Notes: generated by a model from the letters alone, not told the origin. A DNA stretch of 64,000 nucleotides from Strongylocentrotus purpuratus (GCF_000002235.5 NW_022145613.1:10230429-10294428); one strand, 5' to 3'. Shown: positions 12,001-22,925, counted from the stretch's first letter. Numbers and translations are program-made.

Positions 12001-15000
12001 CAATCAGACAAAAGACAAAAATTTAATGATAACTCATATATTTCTAATGACAACTTGTTGTAAGCTCTCCATTGCTTTTAGGATCTAATATACCCCAGTC
12101 ACATTGACAAACAAATCGACCAATATTCAATAAAATCTTTGTCAGTTTCGGGGTTCTATAACTTTCTTTGGCAGGCCGATTATCGGTTTTCCGTCAGTCT
12201 CGACGGTGTGACTGGAGCATTAGCCATTGTACTCATGATCTTCGATACCTTTGACGAGGTCCATCAACGATGTCCCCTCCTTGGGCATAATCGCTTTCAT
12301 CATATAGATGTTGGGAGAAGACGAGTTCTCTTGGTCGAGCGGGACGTTCATTTCCTTCAACTCCTCTTTTGTTCCTTCAAGTTCAAGATGAGGCCATTTC
12401 TGTGGAGTGATATTTATTTGGTAAAAGTCAATCGCTTCGGTTGCTTTCTGCACCTCGCGTGTGCAATATGGCACAATACACAAGGGACCGACTGACGGGA
12501 GCACTGCTTGGTGCAACCATGGACCTAACACGATGGCTTGACAAAATTGACCATTTTCCTTCTTCATTAGCTCAATGATAACCCTTTTAAAGACCGTCAA
12601 TACTACTGAGCCAGAAGGGATTAGACCACACAGCGAGGTCACTGAAAGGTGGCTATCTCATTAACTCAGCTCTCAACTAACATTATTATTATTATAATAA
12701 AAAGAGGATCATGGGGGACCAACAGGCACCGATTGGGGAAGTTTTCTATATAGAGGGAGCAAGTAGCTACAAGTAGGACAGTGGGGCTATAAAAGATTTC
12801 TTCACCTAATCTAAACTCATATCATGCGGGGTGTTGCAGGCACAAAGTTTTGACAGTCGTAACGGATAACAGAGAGTCTGAACTAGGAGGCTATACGAAA
12901 ACAGCACAGAGACTGACAGATTTAGGCTCCGCTTGCGACTTTATGGAATTGTGTTTAAAGAGAAGGTTGAGTTCTGGGAAGAGGTGCGAACATTAATTTG
13001 TGAGCAGTATCATTGTTATTATGCAAGTGTGGAAGAACATCAGATAAAAAATGTTCCCTGAAAAGCATGGCTTTTCAAATGCCTTAAAGTGGAAATTCAA
13101 AGAAAATCACAAATATGTCAACTAATGTATCACTAGAAACTGGTAAGCTAACAGATGGCCATCGTACAAGTTTTAGGTCAACTACATATCGGGTGATTTA
13201 TAAAAATAAAAATACAACCACCTCCATAGCATCTGGGATATACGAGAGGTTCGCCAGAAAAATAACGATGTTTTAATGACGTCACTGTATGGACCAATAC
13301 TGCCCAAGCAGACGACATCCATAAAGAATGAACATAATTGCAAAGCTATTATTTCTCAAATCATAATGAGTTTAGTGTATATAAATGTAATGGCATTTCA
13401 AACCATTCAAAATGGGATATGACCCGATTCTGATAACTAAAATCTTTTGCTTGTAAATACACAGGATAGGGGTTAATTAACACTCAAAGAAACCAGTCTT
13501 TGAAATTGAAAACCTCCCGGAATGATATTAAGGACGGCATTTGTTCCCTCTTGAAACGCCGAAAATACCGCGGTTTGTGCAGCTATATACATATACAATG
13601 GCGTCTTATTTTGTTTACAAGCGACAGATTCCTTTATTTTTGTATCGCTGCATTTGTCATCAAAATAAAACCATGCGCGGGGTTTAGAGTGAGGCAATAG
13701 ATTATACATTTAGCCTGACGGTAGTGAAGTAAGAGAAAGAACTCAAGAGAAGATGGAGAAAAAAGCAGGCACTGAAAATGTGTGAGATGTCATGGGACAT
13801 CGTCTGCTTATGCAAATCATGTCTATACTGTGATCTCACACATCTCAGCAGCGTTCGGAGAGCTATTCAGGTACTATGCCGGGGCTGTATTTAGGCGTTT
13901 TGTAATTTATAATAATCATTACTTCGAATGTTTCCAAGCATTGAATTTTGATAACCTTTTCGAATCAAAGTTTCAACTTTGCAATGATGAAAAAAAAGTT
14001 AGTTTTTAAAATCAATGAATATCTACTTTAATATACTAAATATGACATGTAACAGCATACAAACCGGGACGGATTTTTATGCAAAATGTTTGTGTAGTCT
14101 CATATACATCTTTCTGCGTACAGTGCTTGTAAGTTTATCTAAACTAGGTCAAATTTCTGATCATTTTGATAATTCCAGAACTTAGCAGTACACACCGATA
14201 CTTATATATGCTAGATGATCAACCTTTTCTGATCGATTCCACATTGTCTATTTTACAATGCAATTACATGATCAGAACTTAACTTTATCTGTGTCCAATT
14301 AGAGTTTGGACTTATTATTATTTTGCAGGATTTGTAACTCCAGCCCTTGACACGGACGGTGTGCAAGGTCAGATAGAACAATTATTACTTAAATAAGATA
14401 TTTTTAAAAAGAACCTTTGGAAAGAAGAAGAATGGTATACTAGCGAGAAGAAGTACGGCACCGTAGACGATATACCCCAGCCACCAGGCCCCGATCCAGC
14501 GAGGATCTTTGTCATCGTAGCCGAGCTCGTCTACATCGATCCTATAGAAGTCGGAGTGGAGGCCGAGACTGAAAGCACTGACGCTGAAGGCGAAGACCGG
14601 TGAAAGACTGCCCATCATGAACAGGGCGGCTGCGAGGGGAACAGAAAAACGAATGGCATAAGGAAGGAATATGCAGGCTTTAGCGAATTCCTTAAAAGAA
14701 GAAAAAAAAACGTCATTTGGAAAGACATTAATCTACATGTACTACTTTCCACCTATGGTGTAGTAAATGGGTAGGAAGTCCTTTCCTAAATGCTTTTCAA
14801 GCGCCTTAGGGCAGCTGGGTCAATTTAATAATACAATTGCACTACTAGGCGCCTTGAGCATCCCTTGAGATGGATATGTGAGCAACATAGATGTAGCTGT
14901 TATCATTACTTTTTTTTATTATTATCATTATCATGTTATATCATTACTATCATTATCTATACTACACTATCATTTCTATCATTATTAGTATTAAAATCAT

Positions 15001-18000
15001 CATTATCATCATAATTAAAATAGAAGTTGAAAACTTTCATCTCGTTGTACCAAAATATTCGCGATGCATATCTTTTTGTTAGGCATGTTCCGACATCTAG
15101 TCCTAGAAGAAAAAAAATTCTCCATATTTTTCCCTCCACAGGGATTTTATTGATTTTCATTTGAAACAAATTAACAAATATATATTCAAGGTAATTTACA
15201 TTTATAACATGAATAAAATTGGCTTTTCAAGATACAAGTATTGTTGAACTGTTGAGTTAACAAATCAATAAGTCATTTCTGACACTCATGGAAAGAAAAA
15301 CAAATACAGAAAAAATATCATTTTAAGTAAACAAATTCATGAATTGAAACCATTTTCTTGTGAATTTATTATTTCTACAAGTCGAATTTGCAATATACTT
15401 TTGTTTTTGAAGTAATTTATAATCGAATCTCTAATATTATCAAATTTTGCAAGTATACACCATCTGTCGCGCCACTATCAGTATGCAATTCAATGCATAA
15501 TTATTTGAACCATTTTAAACCGAATAATTTAACTTGTAATGACAATTTTAGTTTATTTCCGGTTCCAGTATTAATCCAGTGCTCTAACCTACCACAAATA
15601 TGTTTAACATGCGTATAATCACCGGCATAGCAGATGTATAACTGTTTCAATCTGTTCATTACAAAATGTACATTCTTTTCTTGGGACTAAATTCATTTTA
15701 AACAGTAGATCGTTCGTATATAATATGCGTTGCAAAACCTTAAACTGAAACCATCGTAAGCCCACATCCGATGGTACAATTAAATCCAATAGAACAACAT
15801 GTTTCCCAACTCTTATCATTCAGGTCGAAAATGCATTCCATTTAAGAAAACTTTTACATAGTCCTTTTCTTCTCTTTAATAAAATTGCATAGATATGTGA
15901 ACATCCTTTAATACCGACGTTTCATAACAAATGCCATTGTATCTGGGAAAAGAGGTTGTGGCACCTTGTTAAAAATAGTACAATTGTTAAACCCTTGTCT
16001 AATTGCATCGCATAATCCACGATAAAAAAGAAAATTATTTGAATATTATACTTTTCTTGGAAGTGTTCCAGAGAGAAAAAAATCACCATTTGTGTCTAAA
16101 ATATCATTGACAAAACGAACTCCCTTTTGAAACATTTTTTTATATTATATATTGAGCTATTGACTATTTTAATGTAATCATTATTCCATAAGGGTTGGCA
16201 AGAAGTGTTATCATAATGCATGGACAAGAGCGTACTATAAGCCATGAACATTTCTTTCTAAAAAAGATTCTTTGTTTTACCTGCCAGTTCCCGAAAATAA
16301 TTGTTTTCCATGTATAATTTTAAATCTTGCAGTTCAGGCAAGAAAGATTGCAAAATACAGAGGATATTGCTATCTATTGAGCCAATTACTAATCACTTAA
16401 TCCAGGACATTTTTAATGATTGGCAATGTGTGTATATATCTATCATTTTAATCCCTCCGTCTGAGTAACTTTGTGAAATTTGATTTCTACTTATTTTATC
16501 AGGTTTCTCCCCCCATATAAATCTATAAAAGTGAGCATTTATATCTTTCAAAAGATTTTCACCAGGATTAGGGAGGGACAAAAAAGGGTAGTTTAATTTG
16601 GATACCAACAATGACTTGACGACAGTGACTCTTCCAAGAAAAGTTAAGTATCGCCTTAACCACGATGTCATTTCAATTTTTATTTCTTTAAATTTTTCAT
16701 TATAATTGTGAATTATCAATTTGGGCAAATTCGTACAAAAGGTTATACCTAAATATCTGAAATAATCATCAAACACCCAATTTAGATTTCCATTCAAAAG
16801 AACACCATCTTTCTTGTTTTTAAATCCTCCAATCCAAATCGCATGTGTCTTCTGTATATTAACTTTTAAAAGTTGTCTACCAGGTAAGCTCAAACCAACA
16901 ATGGAATCGGAATTTCTAAACAAAAGACCTAGTATTTCGGCGCATAATAGAAAGATAAGAGCTAACATGGGATCTCCTTGACGACAACCTCGCTCTATTG
17001 AAAATCTTGGAGACAGGTGTCCATTGATTAATACACAGGATTGAGCATTTTCATAGAATACATTAACCCATTTTACAATAGAGGGACCAAACTTAAAAGA
17101 GTGCAATACTTTTCGAATAAAATCATGAGAAATAGAATCAAATGCTTTTTCAAAATCTATAAGCAGCAATAAACCAGGAATGTCACTGGATCATTTAATA
17201 TTGTATTTAAGTCTACATCAACAACAGGATTATTTTCATACAATTTAGAGTAGAATAATACAATTTCTGATAAAAATATCATCCTGCGATGTTATCTCCT
17301 TGTTTTCAGTAGTGACCAATTTGCATATACGTTTTATAAATATGGATAGGCAAATCATTGACTGGTGACCAGGCGATCGGGCGACAACTGGTTGTGACGT
17401 CATCACTTCAAATATATTGGTTTGAAGTTGAGTTTGGCGTTATAATGTAACGGTTATTGTAAATGGTTATTGTAAATGGTTAGGGTTTGGGTTAGGTATA
17501 ACTAAATTGTTTGGTCCAGGGATGAAGTGATCAATAGGGAGGATATTGACCGCGGAGCAGCGGTCGAGGAAACATATATGTTGTAGAACCGCCTAGATCA
17601 TCTTGTCAGACTATGTAACCATGGTAACAAGATGAAAGACTTACCGACATGCACTGAAGACGATGACTTGGGTACACCATCATCGATATATGTGATGCCA
17701 AGAGGGAAGAACCCAGCTCCTCCGATGCCGCATAGAGCTTGTCCAAGAAACAGCCAAATCGCTCTGCTGTATTGGGCACCTGACGCAGCTTCCTCGGCCG
17801 CAGAGCACTTATCGTCATCATCAACGACGTCATCTTCGCATAGAAACACCTGCGGCTTCTTCATCAACATCGGATCGGTGTCGTTTTTTCAGTCCGTCAT
17901 CGCCCCCGCCAACGAACTGCGGGATGGCACTGACGAAGCAACCTATGGAGAAGATGACCATCAGGATGCCGATGATTCGTGGTCGGTGGCTCTTGGCGCC

Positions 18001-18224
18001 AAGGTAGGCCAGCGGTGTGTGACGACGATGAGCCCGACGATGTCATTGACGGTGAGAAGGAACCCGACCTCGGAGCTCTTGAACTTGAACTCGCGTTGGA
18101 GCGTGGTCAGGATCCCCGTCGTGTAAGGCCCCTGGACACCAAAGTAGTTGAAGACGGCGAAGGAGAGTAGAGCCGTGAAGACTACCGGCCGGTTGAAGAT
18201 GCCACAGCACCGAGGCGACGTCAT
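5849..18224 (-). CDS. OATP-A: organic anion transporter (SLCO superfamily), nine coding exons, frameshifted in exon 1
   Basis: This is a 12-helix plasma-membrane carrier of the OATP/SLCO superfamily, expected to take up amphipathic organic anions. Coding exons in order: 18224-17645, 14629-14415, 12399-12249, 11020-10856, 9988-9784, 8449-8284, 7679-7477, 6652-6588, 6042-5849 (about 647 codons). Junction phases agree throughout. The superfamily signature DPRWIGAWWLGY is in exon 2 and a Kazal-like cysteine domain (VCGSDNLTYITPCHAGC) in exon 6. The ATG at 18224 is chosen because an in-frame TGA lies 27 bases upstream. In exon 1 the frame slips near 18015-18030 and slips back near 17885-17895, so the uncorrected frame hits a stop. 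All other exons are open, so this is either a sequence error or a very young pseudogene. The 5' half has fewer introns than OATP-B and C, and the protein is clearly not family 4. Introns hold a LINE, a 1.3-kb inverted-repeat element and poly-C elements. Confidence 0.85.
6588..6652 (-). CDS. OATP-A coding exon 8 (65-base microexon)
   Basis: After TTTCAG it encodes RCVDLEDRAISMGLGSFL then IRVLG and ends at a GTAAGAA donor in phase 1. This matches the conserved R-x-V...RxxALG...R-x-LG segment before helix 11. The 65-base length equals OATP-C exon 10. Confidence 0.85.
7135..7345. repeat. Poly-C repeat family Y, copy 1 (OATP-A intron 7)
   Basis: The AATCATGTCAATCAGCAACA, TGTAAATCACTGGTATCGAA and CCCATCAGTACGTCAGTG blocks match 27354-27622. 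Noncoding; apparent open frames here are spurious. Confidence 0.6.
7477..7679 (-). CDS. OATP-A coding exon 7 (end of Kazal loop, helix 10)
   Basis: It starts YFYSECTCMGSN and closes the cysteine loop with ACPRDC. The hydrophobic helix LVAYVVVFAITALIGSMV follows. Acceptor TTCACAG, donor GAG|GTGAGA, phase 2 out. Confidence 0.88.
8284..8449 (-). CDS. OATP-A coding exon 6 (Kazal-like extracellular domain)
   Basis: It encodes the cysteine-rich extracellular loop: CLSDCPCPSGVYTPVCGSD followed by CHAGC. The conserved cysteines and the VCGSD motif are the hallmark of the Kazal-like OATP loop between helices 9 and 10. Donor is TCG|GTGAGA, phase 0 out. Confidence 0.92.
8667..8940 (+). repeat. Duplicated 68-bp segment in OATP-A intron 5
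   Basis: AAAAGACGGGAGTTGCTGCT through GGATAGAGCAACGTCG occurs near 8669-8733 and again near 8876-8938 with one or two differences. An (ATT)n run follows at 9041-9066. Confidence 0.7.
9271..9680. mobile_element. GCGCGTAC poly-C element with duplicated end (OATP-A intron 5)
   Basis: The minus strand shows the same AAATTTCGAGACC and TGGTTGACCTAAAAA blocks as the element at 4518. The end TGTGTACGCGCCTGCATAGA occurs twice (9569 and 9651), so the terminus plus adjoining poly-C was tandemly copied. Confidence 0.7.
9784..9988 (-). CDS. OATP-A coding exon 5 (helices 8-9)
   Basis: It encodes GCTLAPAGFFGNLFGGLLV and onward to GITVPYPGESE, with acceptor TTCTAG, donor GTAAGT, phase 1 in and phase 2 out. 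The border phases equal those of exon 7 in OATP-B and C. Confidence 0.88.
10619..10792. mobile_element. TACGTAGCC inverted-repeat element (OATP-A intron 4)
   Basis: The left end CGCAGGTACGTAGCCAG and right end TTGGCTACGTGCCTGCG are inverted repeats. The interior has poly-G/poly-C runs. It lies about 60 bases from the exon 4 donor. Confidence 0.7.
10856..11020 (-). CDS. OATP-A coding exon 4 (helix 7 region)
   Basis: It encodes GYIKAISRLLTNLTYVTCLL and onward to AVTSIILG, with clean acceptor TTCACAG and donor GTAGGT, phase 1 in and out. It matches the loop-to-helix 7 segment of other OATPs. Confidence 0.85.
12249..12399 (-). CDS. OATP-A coding exon 3 (large cytoplasmic loop)
   Basis: It follows a CTCCACAG acceptor in phase 0 and ends at GTCAAAG|GTATCG in phase 1. 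It encodes KWPHLELEGTKEELKE and onward to MDLVK, a charged loop between helices 6 and 7. The loop is poorly conserved in the family, so support comes from phase fit on both sides and the open frame. Confidence 0.7.
12586..12793 (+). repeat. Interspersed repeat family X, copy 2 (OATP-A intron)
   Basis: Nearly identical to copy 1 over about 195 bases, with an added TTATTATTATTATAATAA stretch in the middle. It lies between OATP-A exons 2 and 3, about 190 bases from exon 3. Confidence 0.8.
12954..14292 (-). mobile_element. Inverted-repeat family Z, long copy (OATP-A intron)
   Basis: Terminal blocks TTTAAAGAGAAGGTTGAGTT and AACTTAACTTTATC are inversely related. The outer 130 bases at the low end and 260 at the high end match, on the opposite strand, both ends of 33463-33856. 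The middle, about 900 bases, is missing from the short copy and has no long open frame. Confidence 0.7.
14415..14629 (-). CDS. OATP-A coding exon 2 (superfamily signature)
   Basis: It enters in phase 1 after a TCGCAG acceptor and leaves in phase 0 at AAG|GTTC. It encodes the helix 5-6 region, including DKDPRWIGAWWLGY, a near-perfect match to the known OATP signature D-x-RW-I-GAWW-x-G. It corresponds to exons 4 and 5 fused in the paralogues. Confidence 0.88.
14714..14935 (+). repeat. Possible old SINE body (OATP-A intron 1)
   Basis: GGAAAGACATTAATCTACAT then CAAGCGCCTTAGGGCAG and a TTATTATTATC-like end resemble the SINE at 4372-5375, but the copy is strongly diverged and lacks a clear head. 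Confidence 0.35.
15600..17290 (-). mobile_element. Broken LINE, L1/Tx1-type reverse transcriptase, in OATP-A intron
   Basis: The minus strand has a 258-residue open stretch (17169-16393) with LLLIDFEKAFDSISHDFI, RGCRQGDPM and FLGRVTVVKSLLVSKLNYP, typical of L1/Tx1 reverse transcriptases. The YADD catalytic box is missing: the sequence jumps from VGLSLPGRQ to LLKVNIQKTHAIWIG, an internal deletion of about 40-50 residues. Upstream, FYSKLYENNPVVDVD (about 17220-17290) joins almost directly to the RT core, so a second segment is lost. Downstream, LQRILYTNDLLFKMNLV then CTFCNEQIETVIHLLC (15819-15619) is the usual C-terminal cysteine-histidine motif. A degraded linker lies between. It cannot move on its own. 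Confidence 0.85.
17645..18224 (-). CDS. OATP-A coding exon 1 (helices 1-4 region)
   Basis: It starts MTSPRCCGIFNRPVVF and ends VHVG at a GTAAGT donor in phase 1. The middle third (LAYLGAKSHRPRIIGIL to FVGGGDDG) is in another frame from both ends. One base too few in an ACACACC stretch and one A too many in an A6 run would explain it. The exon likely continues upstream as 5' UTR to an acceptor near 18272. It covers what is exon 2 plus exon 3 in OATP-B and C. Confidence 0.8.
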
Positions 18225-18759
18225 GATCCTCTGGGCAAACGCTGACTTTCAGAATATTGGGAAGCTTAGACTGCAAGTGAAACCCAAGTGAAATTACAAG
18301 ATTGAAGGTATGATTGATAATATGGTGTATTTATGAATGACGATAACAACAAAAAGCAATTTAAGTACCGCCCTGGAGAAAATGGAGCGATATTAGACCT
18401 TACAGCAGCCACAAGCAATCAATAATCCCCTTGGTGCCTATTAGTAAATTTACTAGTGCACGCATAAAGGCTGGCTCAGGTGTGACGCGGCAAAATGTTT
18501 TTCAATGATGATGTAAAGTAAAATTCGCTTCACATTTATGTAACTTATAACACAGATCTACTGCAAGTCGTTTGTTATGCGCAGTTGTAATTCATGTAGA
18601 CGTACACGCAAAAAAAAAAAAAAACATCGCCAGTTCACCGCGCCTTATCTGGACAAAAATATGACTGAGATGTTTTTTTTTTTTATCATGTTGACTTAAT
18701 TACTCATTCATAGAGTTTATTAGATAAGACGATTGAAGAAAAAAATATGAGACATCATA

Positions 18760-18830
18760 AATGTCCTATGCAAATGCTGACTGTCAGTAATGGGATGGTG
18801 GAACTGCAAGTGAAATAACGCAATAATATT
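18760..18830 (-). repeat. Diverged copy of the OATP-A first-exon border
   Basis: On the minus strand CACTTGCAGTTCCACCATCC then CTGACAGTCAGCATTTGC resembles the acceptor and 5' UTR just before the OATP-A start (CACTTGCAGTCTAAGCTTCC then CTGAAAGTCAGCGTTTGC at 18280-18240). No coding exon follows. Confidence 0.45.
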
Positions 18831-18984
18831 GAGATAGATGTTTTATATTTTTGTTGACTCACTTGCTCTTTCATATATAATAGAGGTTTAATAACGATGA
18901 AAAAAGAGCAAAACAGAATAAAAAGAACAGCTAAGCATTCACCAATGTAATGCTTGGTGTTTGAAGCTCGTGGCATATTGTGGT

Positions 18985-19038
18985 GTGTATGTGTGTGTGG
19001 TGTGTGGTTGTGTGCGTGTGTGTGTGTGTGTGTGTGTT
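18985..19038. repeat. TG microsatellite
   Basis: Alternating GTGTGTG with a few interruptions. Confidence 0.9.
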
Positions 19039-19439
19039 ATCTTGTCATGTTTATGACGCATATTATAATGAAAACAAAATGACAAGAATTATCAGAGTTC
19101 AAAGAGACAAGACTTTGGTTTTACTTATATATTTACTTTGACAATTCTTGTAAGATTTTAGTTATGGGGTATTTACTAAATACACACACGCTGAATGAAA
19201 ACAAACAGAGAATAGGAAATGAAGTTCAAGTCCAGAGTCCCTTACATTTATTATCATGTTCAACATCAAATGTCATAATAGTTGTGAAAACTTTTGGGGA
19301 AATGTCAAATAAAGGCTGATTTCATTGTTGAAGACTTGAAGTCATCTGTTTCGTTACAGTTATCGGAGATTATAATTATGTGACCGGTCCCTTAGCTTAT
19401 ACCGTACCTCATTGCACTTTAAGTGTCACACATTTATGC

Positions 19440-19885
19440 AATGAATATAAAAGACGGCATGGTAAACAAGATTAAATGTTTGTGTGGACATGGTCACTCT
19501 CCGGCAAACGCACATGTCCATGAAACCCTAGCTAAATTAGGCATTACGCTGTCCATACGGTTCCAGATGTCTACCTAATGTCAAGAAGACTTTATTGAAA
19601 AGAGAATAAATGCTCGTGTAAACAGTTCCACTCTGCGCGCAACATATTGCCGATACTGTGTCGCATATCTGTCCGAGGTCAGGAAGACGGTATGGTAATC
19701 AAGATTAATGTAAGTATGAACAGGTCTTCCTCCTAGAAACGGATGAGTTCTTGAGAGACAATATTTACGCTGTCCATACGCTGTCTCCTAAAGTCTCGGC
19801 GAGGTCAACAATATTAAATGTCTGTGTGGACACGTCCACTCTCCGGGTAACATACAGGTTCATGAAACTACAGTTTATGACAGGA
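19440..19885 (+). repeat. Degenerate dispersed-tandem repeat, roughly 130-bp units
   Basis: Motifs ATTAAATGTTTGTGTGGACA, CACTCTCCGGCAAAC, TTACGCTGTCCATACG and GTTCATGAAAC recur three to four times with strong divergence. No coding potential. Confidence 0.55.
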
Positions 19886-20393
19886 CCAATTGTTTAACCT
19901 TTTTTTTTTTAATTGGTGTTGTATCCTCTTTTGATCAAAACATGAATTAAAGCGAATAATCAACATGCTGTGATGATCAGTTATTTGGTGAAACGCGTTT
20001 AGCTCGGAAAATATTAACAGAGGACTTTTAAGTAGGGTTAGCTGTCAGGCCGGATAATTCTACAGTCTCCTCGAAAATTGTCTTTGAGATTTATCCACAT
20101 GAATTGAACTTTACTTTTAAATTGCAAGTTTGGAGAACAAAATGTCTTTTCAGATATTTAAGTGAAATGAATTTAGTACGATATTGATACATTCTTTAAA
20201 AGAAATTATCTCAACTACTTTCGCAAAATCAACCCTTATTACCCTGTGCGTCACCTTTTGAAATGTACGAACATTACAATGACATATTACGTAATTCGAA
20301 TATGGTTTCTATGGTAATGTTTACCATAAGATAAGCATTGCCCATGATTTAACTGTTTTGTCTTTAAGATCGTGATAAAACCATTAATTAACA

Positions 20394-20394
<1 letters not shown>

Positions 20395-20457
<63 letters not shown>

Positions 20458-20466
20458 TATATATAC
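20395..20466. repeat. TA microsatellite
   Basis: About 70 bases of nearly perfect TA dinucleotides. Confidence 0.95.
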
Positions 20467-20983
20467 ATATGGAACCATGACTGTAATTTCATGGATTCTT
20501 TAGAAGTTCTTGAATTGCATCCTTTCCGAAAGTTCTGATGAAAATCTATCTCTAGTTCAAGTCGAAGACCTGGCCAAACTGGATTTGAAAACAATTGCTT
20601 CGATTTGTAAACGGATATAGATCCTCATACGCGATTAGAGTTTCAGTATGATCATAGTGATAACCTTAGTGAACTTCGTCGGATGTTATTTGGTTGTAAA
20701 ATTCAAGGACACTGTGTGTGAGTCAGCAGAAAATGCTGTCCGTTGAATAATATTATTTCTTCCCATTCTGATTGCTGAGAAGGAGAAAGTATAAATTTAT
20801 TCAATTCAATTTAATGATTCTTTATCATTAATGAATTATAAACTTAAATGTGTATTGTTTACAAGCGGAATACACAATGGATACAGAAACTATTTAAGAT
20901 AATATACAATACAATGATAACAAATATTGAACAGGGAAATTGTAACATAAGGCACACGATGAGGCCTACGACTGAGTGTACAC

Positions 20984-21057
20984 TTGAGCCTCGACTTAGT
21001 TTCGAACCCATGATCTCCCGGTGAGGAGAACTAACTAGACTCTTCCACTGAGCCATT
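20984..21057 (-). repeat. tRNA-like sequence (tRNA relic or SINE head)
   Basis: On the minus strand TGGCTCAGTGGAAGAG resembles box A and, about 35 bases on, ATGGGTTCGAAACTAAG resembles box B. I could not fold a full cloverleaf with a convincing anticodon loop, so a functional tRNA is unlikely. Confidence 0.4.
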
Positions 21058-22159
21058 CATTTTGATTAGGGTGGCATGCCCAAATCATTATAGCCGAAAT
21101 AAACACATATGCACTGAGAGTATTGTATATTGTTTTGAAGATCAGCTAATATAGTCTTAATTAGCTATTCTCGTGCTTGTACTAGTTATAGAAAAGGGGA
21201 ACTATAATAGAGTAGCTCTTATATATCATTATTTCATATTGTTATAATAATAATGATAATAATAATGATGATAATGATAATAATTATTATAGTCACACTT
21301 GTTTAATACTTAATACACTTCGTTTTGAAGCGCTTTCCATTGTAATTAGTATTGATTGCATGTATGCTATATCGTATATTTTATCATATATTTACCATAT
21401 AGTTTATAATTTAACATATTGTTAACTTAAACCAGCTTGATGGAGCAACATTCAACATTAAATTAAACATTGAGTAACAAAATCAATAAGATACTAACTT
21501 TATACTACTTCGGCTTACGTGGACAAACATAGCCTACTTGGTATCAAACGTTAGGTAACAGACGATTTTTTTTTTCTTCAATTAATTTTCTGTTCTCCTA
21601 TTTCCCTTCGATTGATACTGAAGAAGTCACAATGTTATCTATGAATACATGAGTGGTGAGGGCAGAGGGGAAGGGGCTTTGTTCTTACACTCGCCGCCCC
21701 CTACCCCTTGTAAGCCCCCTTTTGCTTATTCATTCATTAAAAAAAAATCTTCCCCTAACTTACAGTTTTAGTTCGGGTTCGCTAGTTAAATATAACCGGC
21801 ACGTTTCATTTATGTAGATCGGATATAGTTTTTTTTTTTACTCCTACTAGAAATGCCGATAAGCTCGTATTAAAGAGCTTCGGGAAATGGCTGGTTTTAT
21901 AAAGTTCTATAATAAAAAAAAGATTGTCCCTCCTGATATTGTACCCTGCTATCAGTTTGTTCTTCTCACTCTTTAAAATCCCCATGTACATGTATGCTAA
22001 GCCAAAGTAGAAATATACGTGCTCCCTCGTCTGATTAAAGTAATGAAAACAATATAAAAGGTACATTTTCGAATTGTATACCTTCTTCGCGTTTCATCAT
22101 ATGTTATAATAAAACACTTCCCTGCTATGCTCGAAAACAAACAGCATAATTTTGAAAAT

Positions 22160-22905
22160 AAATGTAATAGTCTGTTTTATATCCTGCATCAAAAATGTAT
22201 TGGTTCTTGATTGGTCGAGAACTTTTCACGTGACCAGAGTTATTTCATTTATTTTAAAGCCTCTATGCACTAATTTGGCCAGGAGGGATTAGACCTCCAA
22301 CTCCTGCGGTGTCACATTTTATTTACCTTCATGCTATATGTTGCAGGTCCTTTGGGTACACCAGTTGGTCGGGAAGAGAGACCATTACGGTTACGGTGCT
22401 TAAGTTTGCTTTCCTCTTCCCCGGCAGCCGACTGATGCACTCAGAAGACCTCCAGTAAGATTGTGCATTTATAATTGACATTATTTTAATGTTTGTTTAC
22501 TCATATTTACATTGTTATATTTTTTGTGAATTGCCGAATGAATAATAAACAATAACTAATAAACTAAATTTACGCTGAGACTTTTTTTGGGCTCAACGGG
22601 GGAGGGGAGGGTAGTGAACACTCCTTTTTTCCTCAACGTCCACTCCTCCCCCCCCCCCCATGAGCCCCCCCCCCCCCAAAAAAAAAAATACTTCTTTTGT
22701 GTATGTTTTTGCCAGGGGGGCATAGATAAAACACAGATAAAGGTTGTCTTTAAAATTCTAAAGCACCCCCCCCCCCTGTTTGCCAAGGGGGTTGTTTGAA
22801 CATCCAAAACATCATCTCGATATGACATTACATCAGCAATAGTACTATTGGAGCCACCGAGGCCAATAGTTTTAACCAGAACCTATCAAGACAGTATACT
22901 ATGTG
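22160..22905. repeat. Fragments of the TGATGCAGGATATA repeat family
   Basis: TTTTATATCCTGCATCAAAA at about 22173 and GCCACCGAGGCCAATAGTTT at about 22853 match the repeat cluster at 37126-37706. They stand apart here, separated by poly-C sequence. Confidence 0.5.
22252..22316 (+). repeat. Interspersed repeat family X, truncated copy 4
   Basis: TTTTAAAGCCTCTATGCAC and GGCCAGGAGGGATTAGACC match the first 65 bases of family X; similarity then stops. Confidence 0.5.
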
Positions 22906-22925
22906 GTCCTCCGATCTATCAGGCC

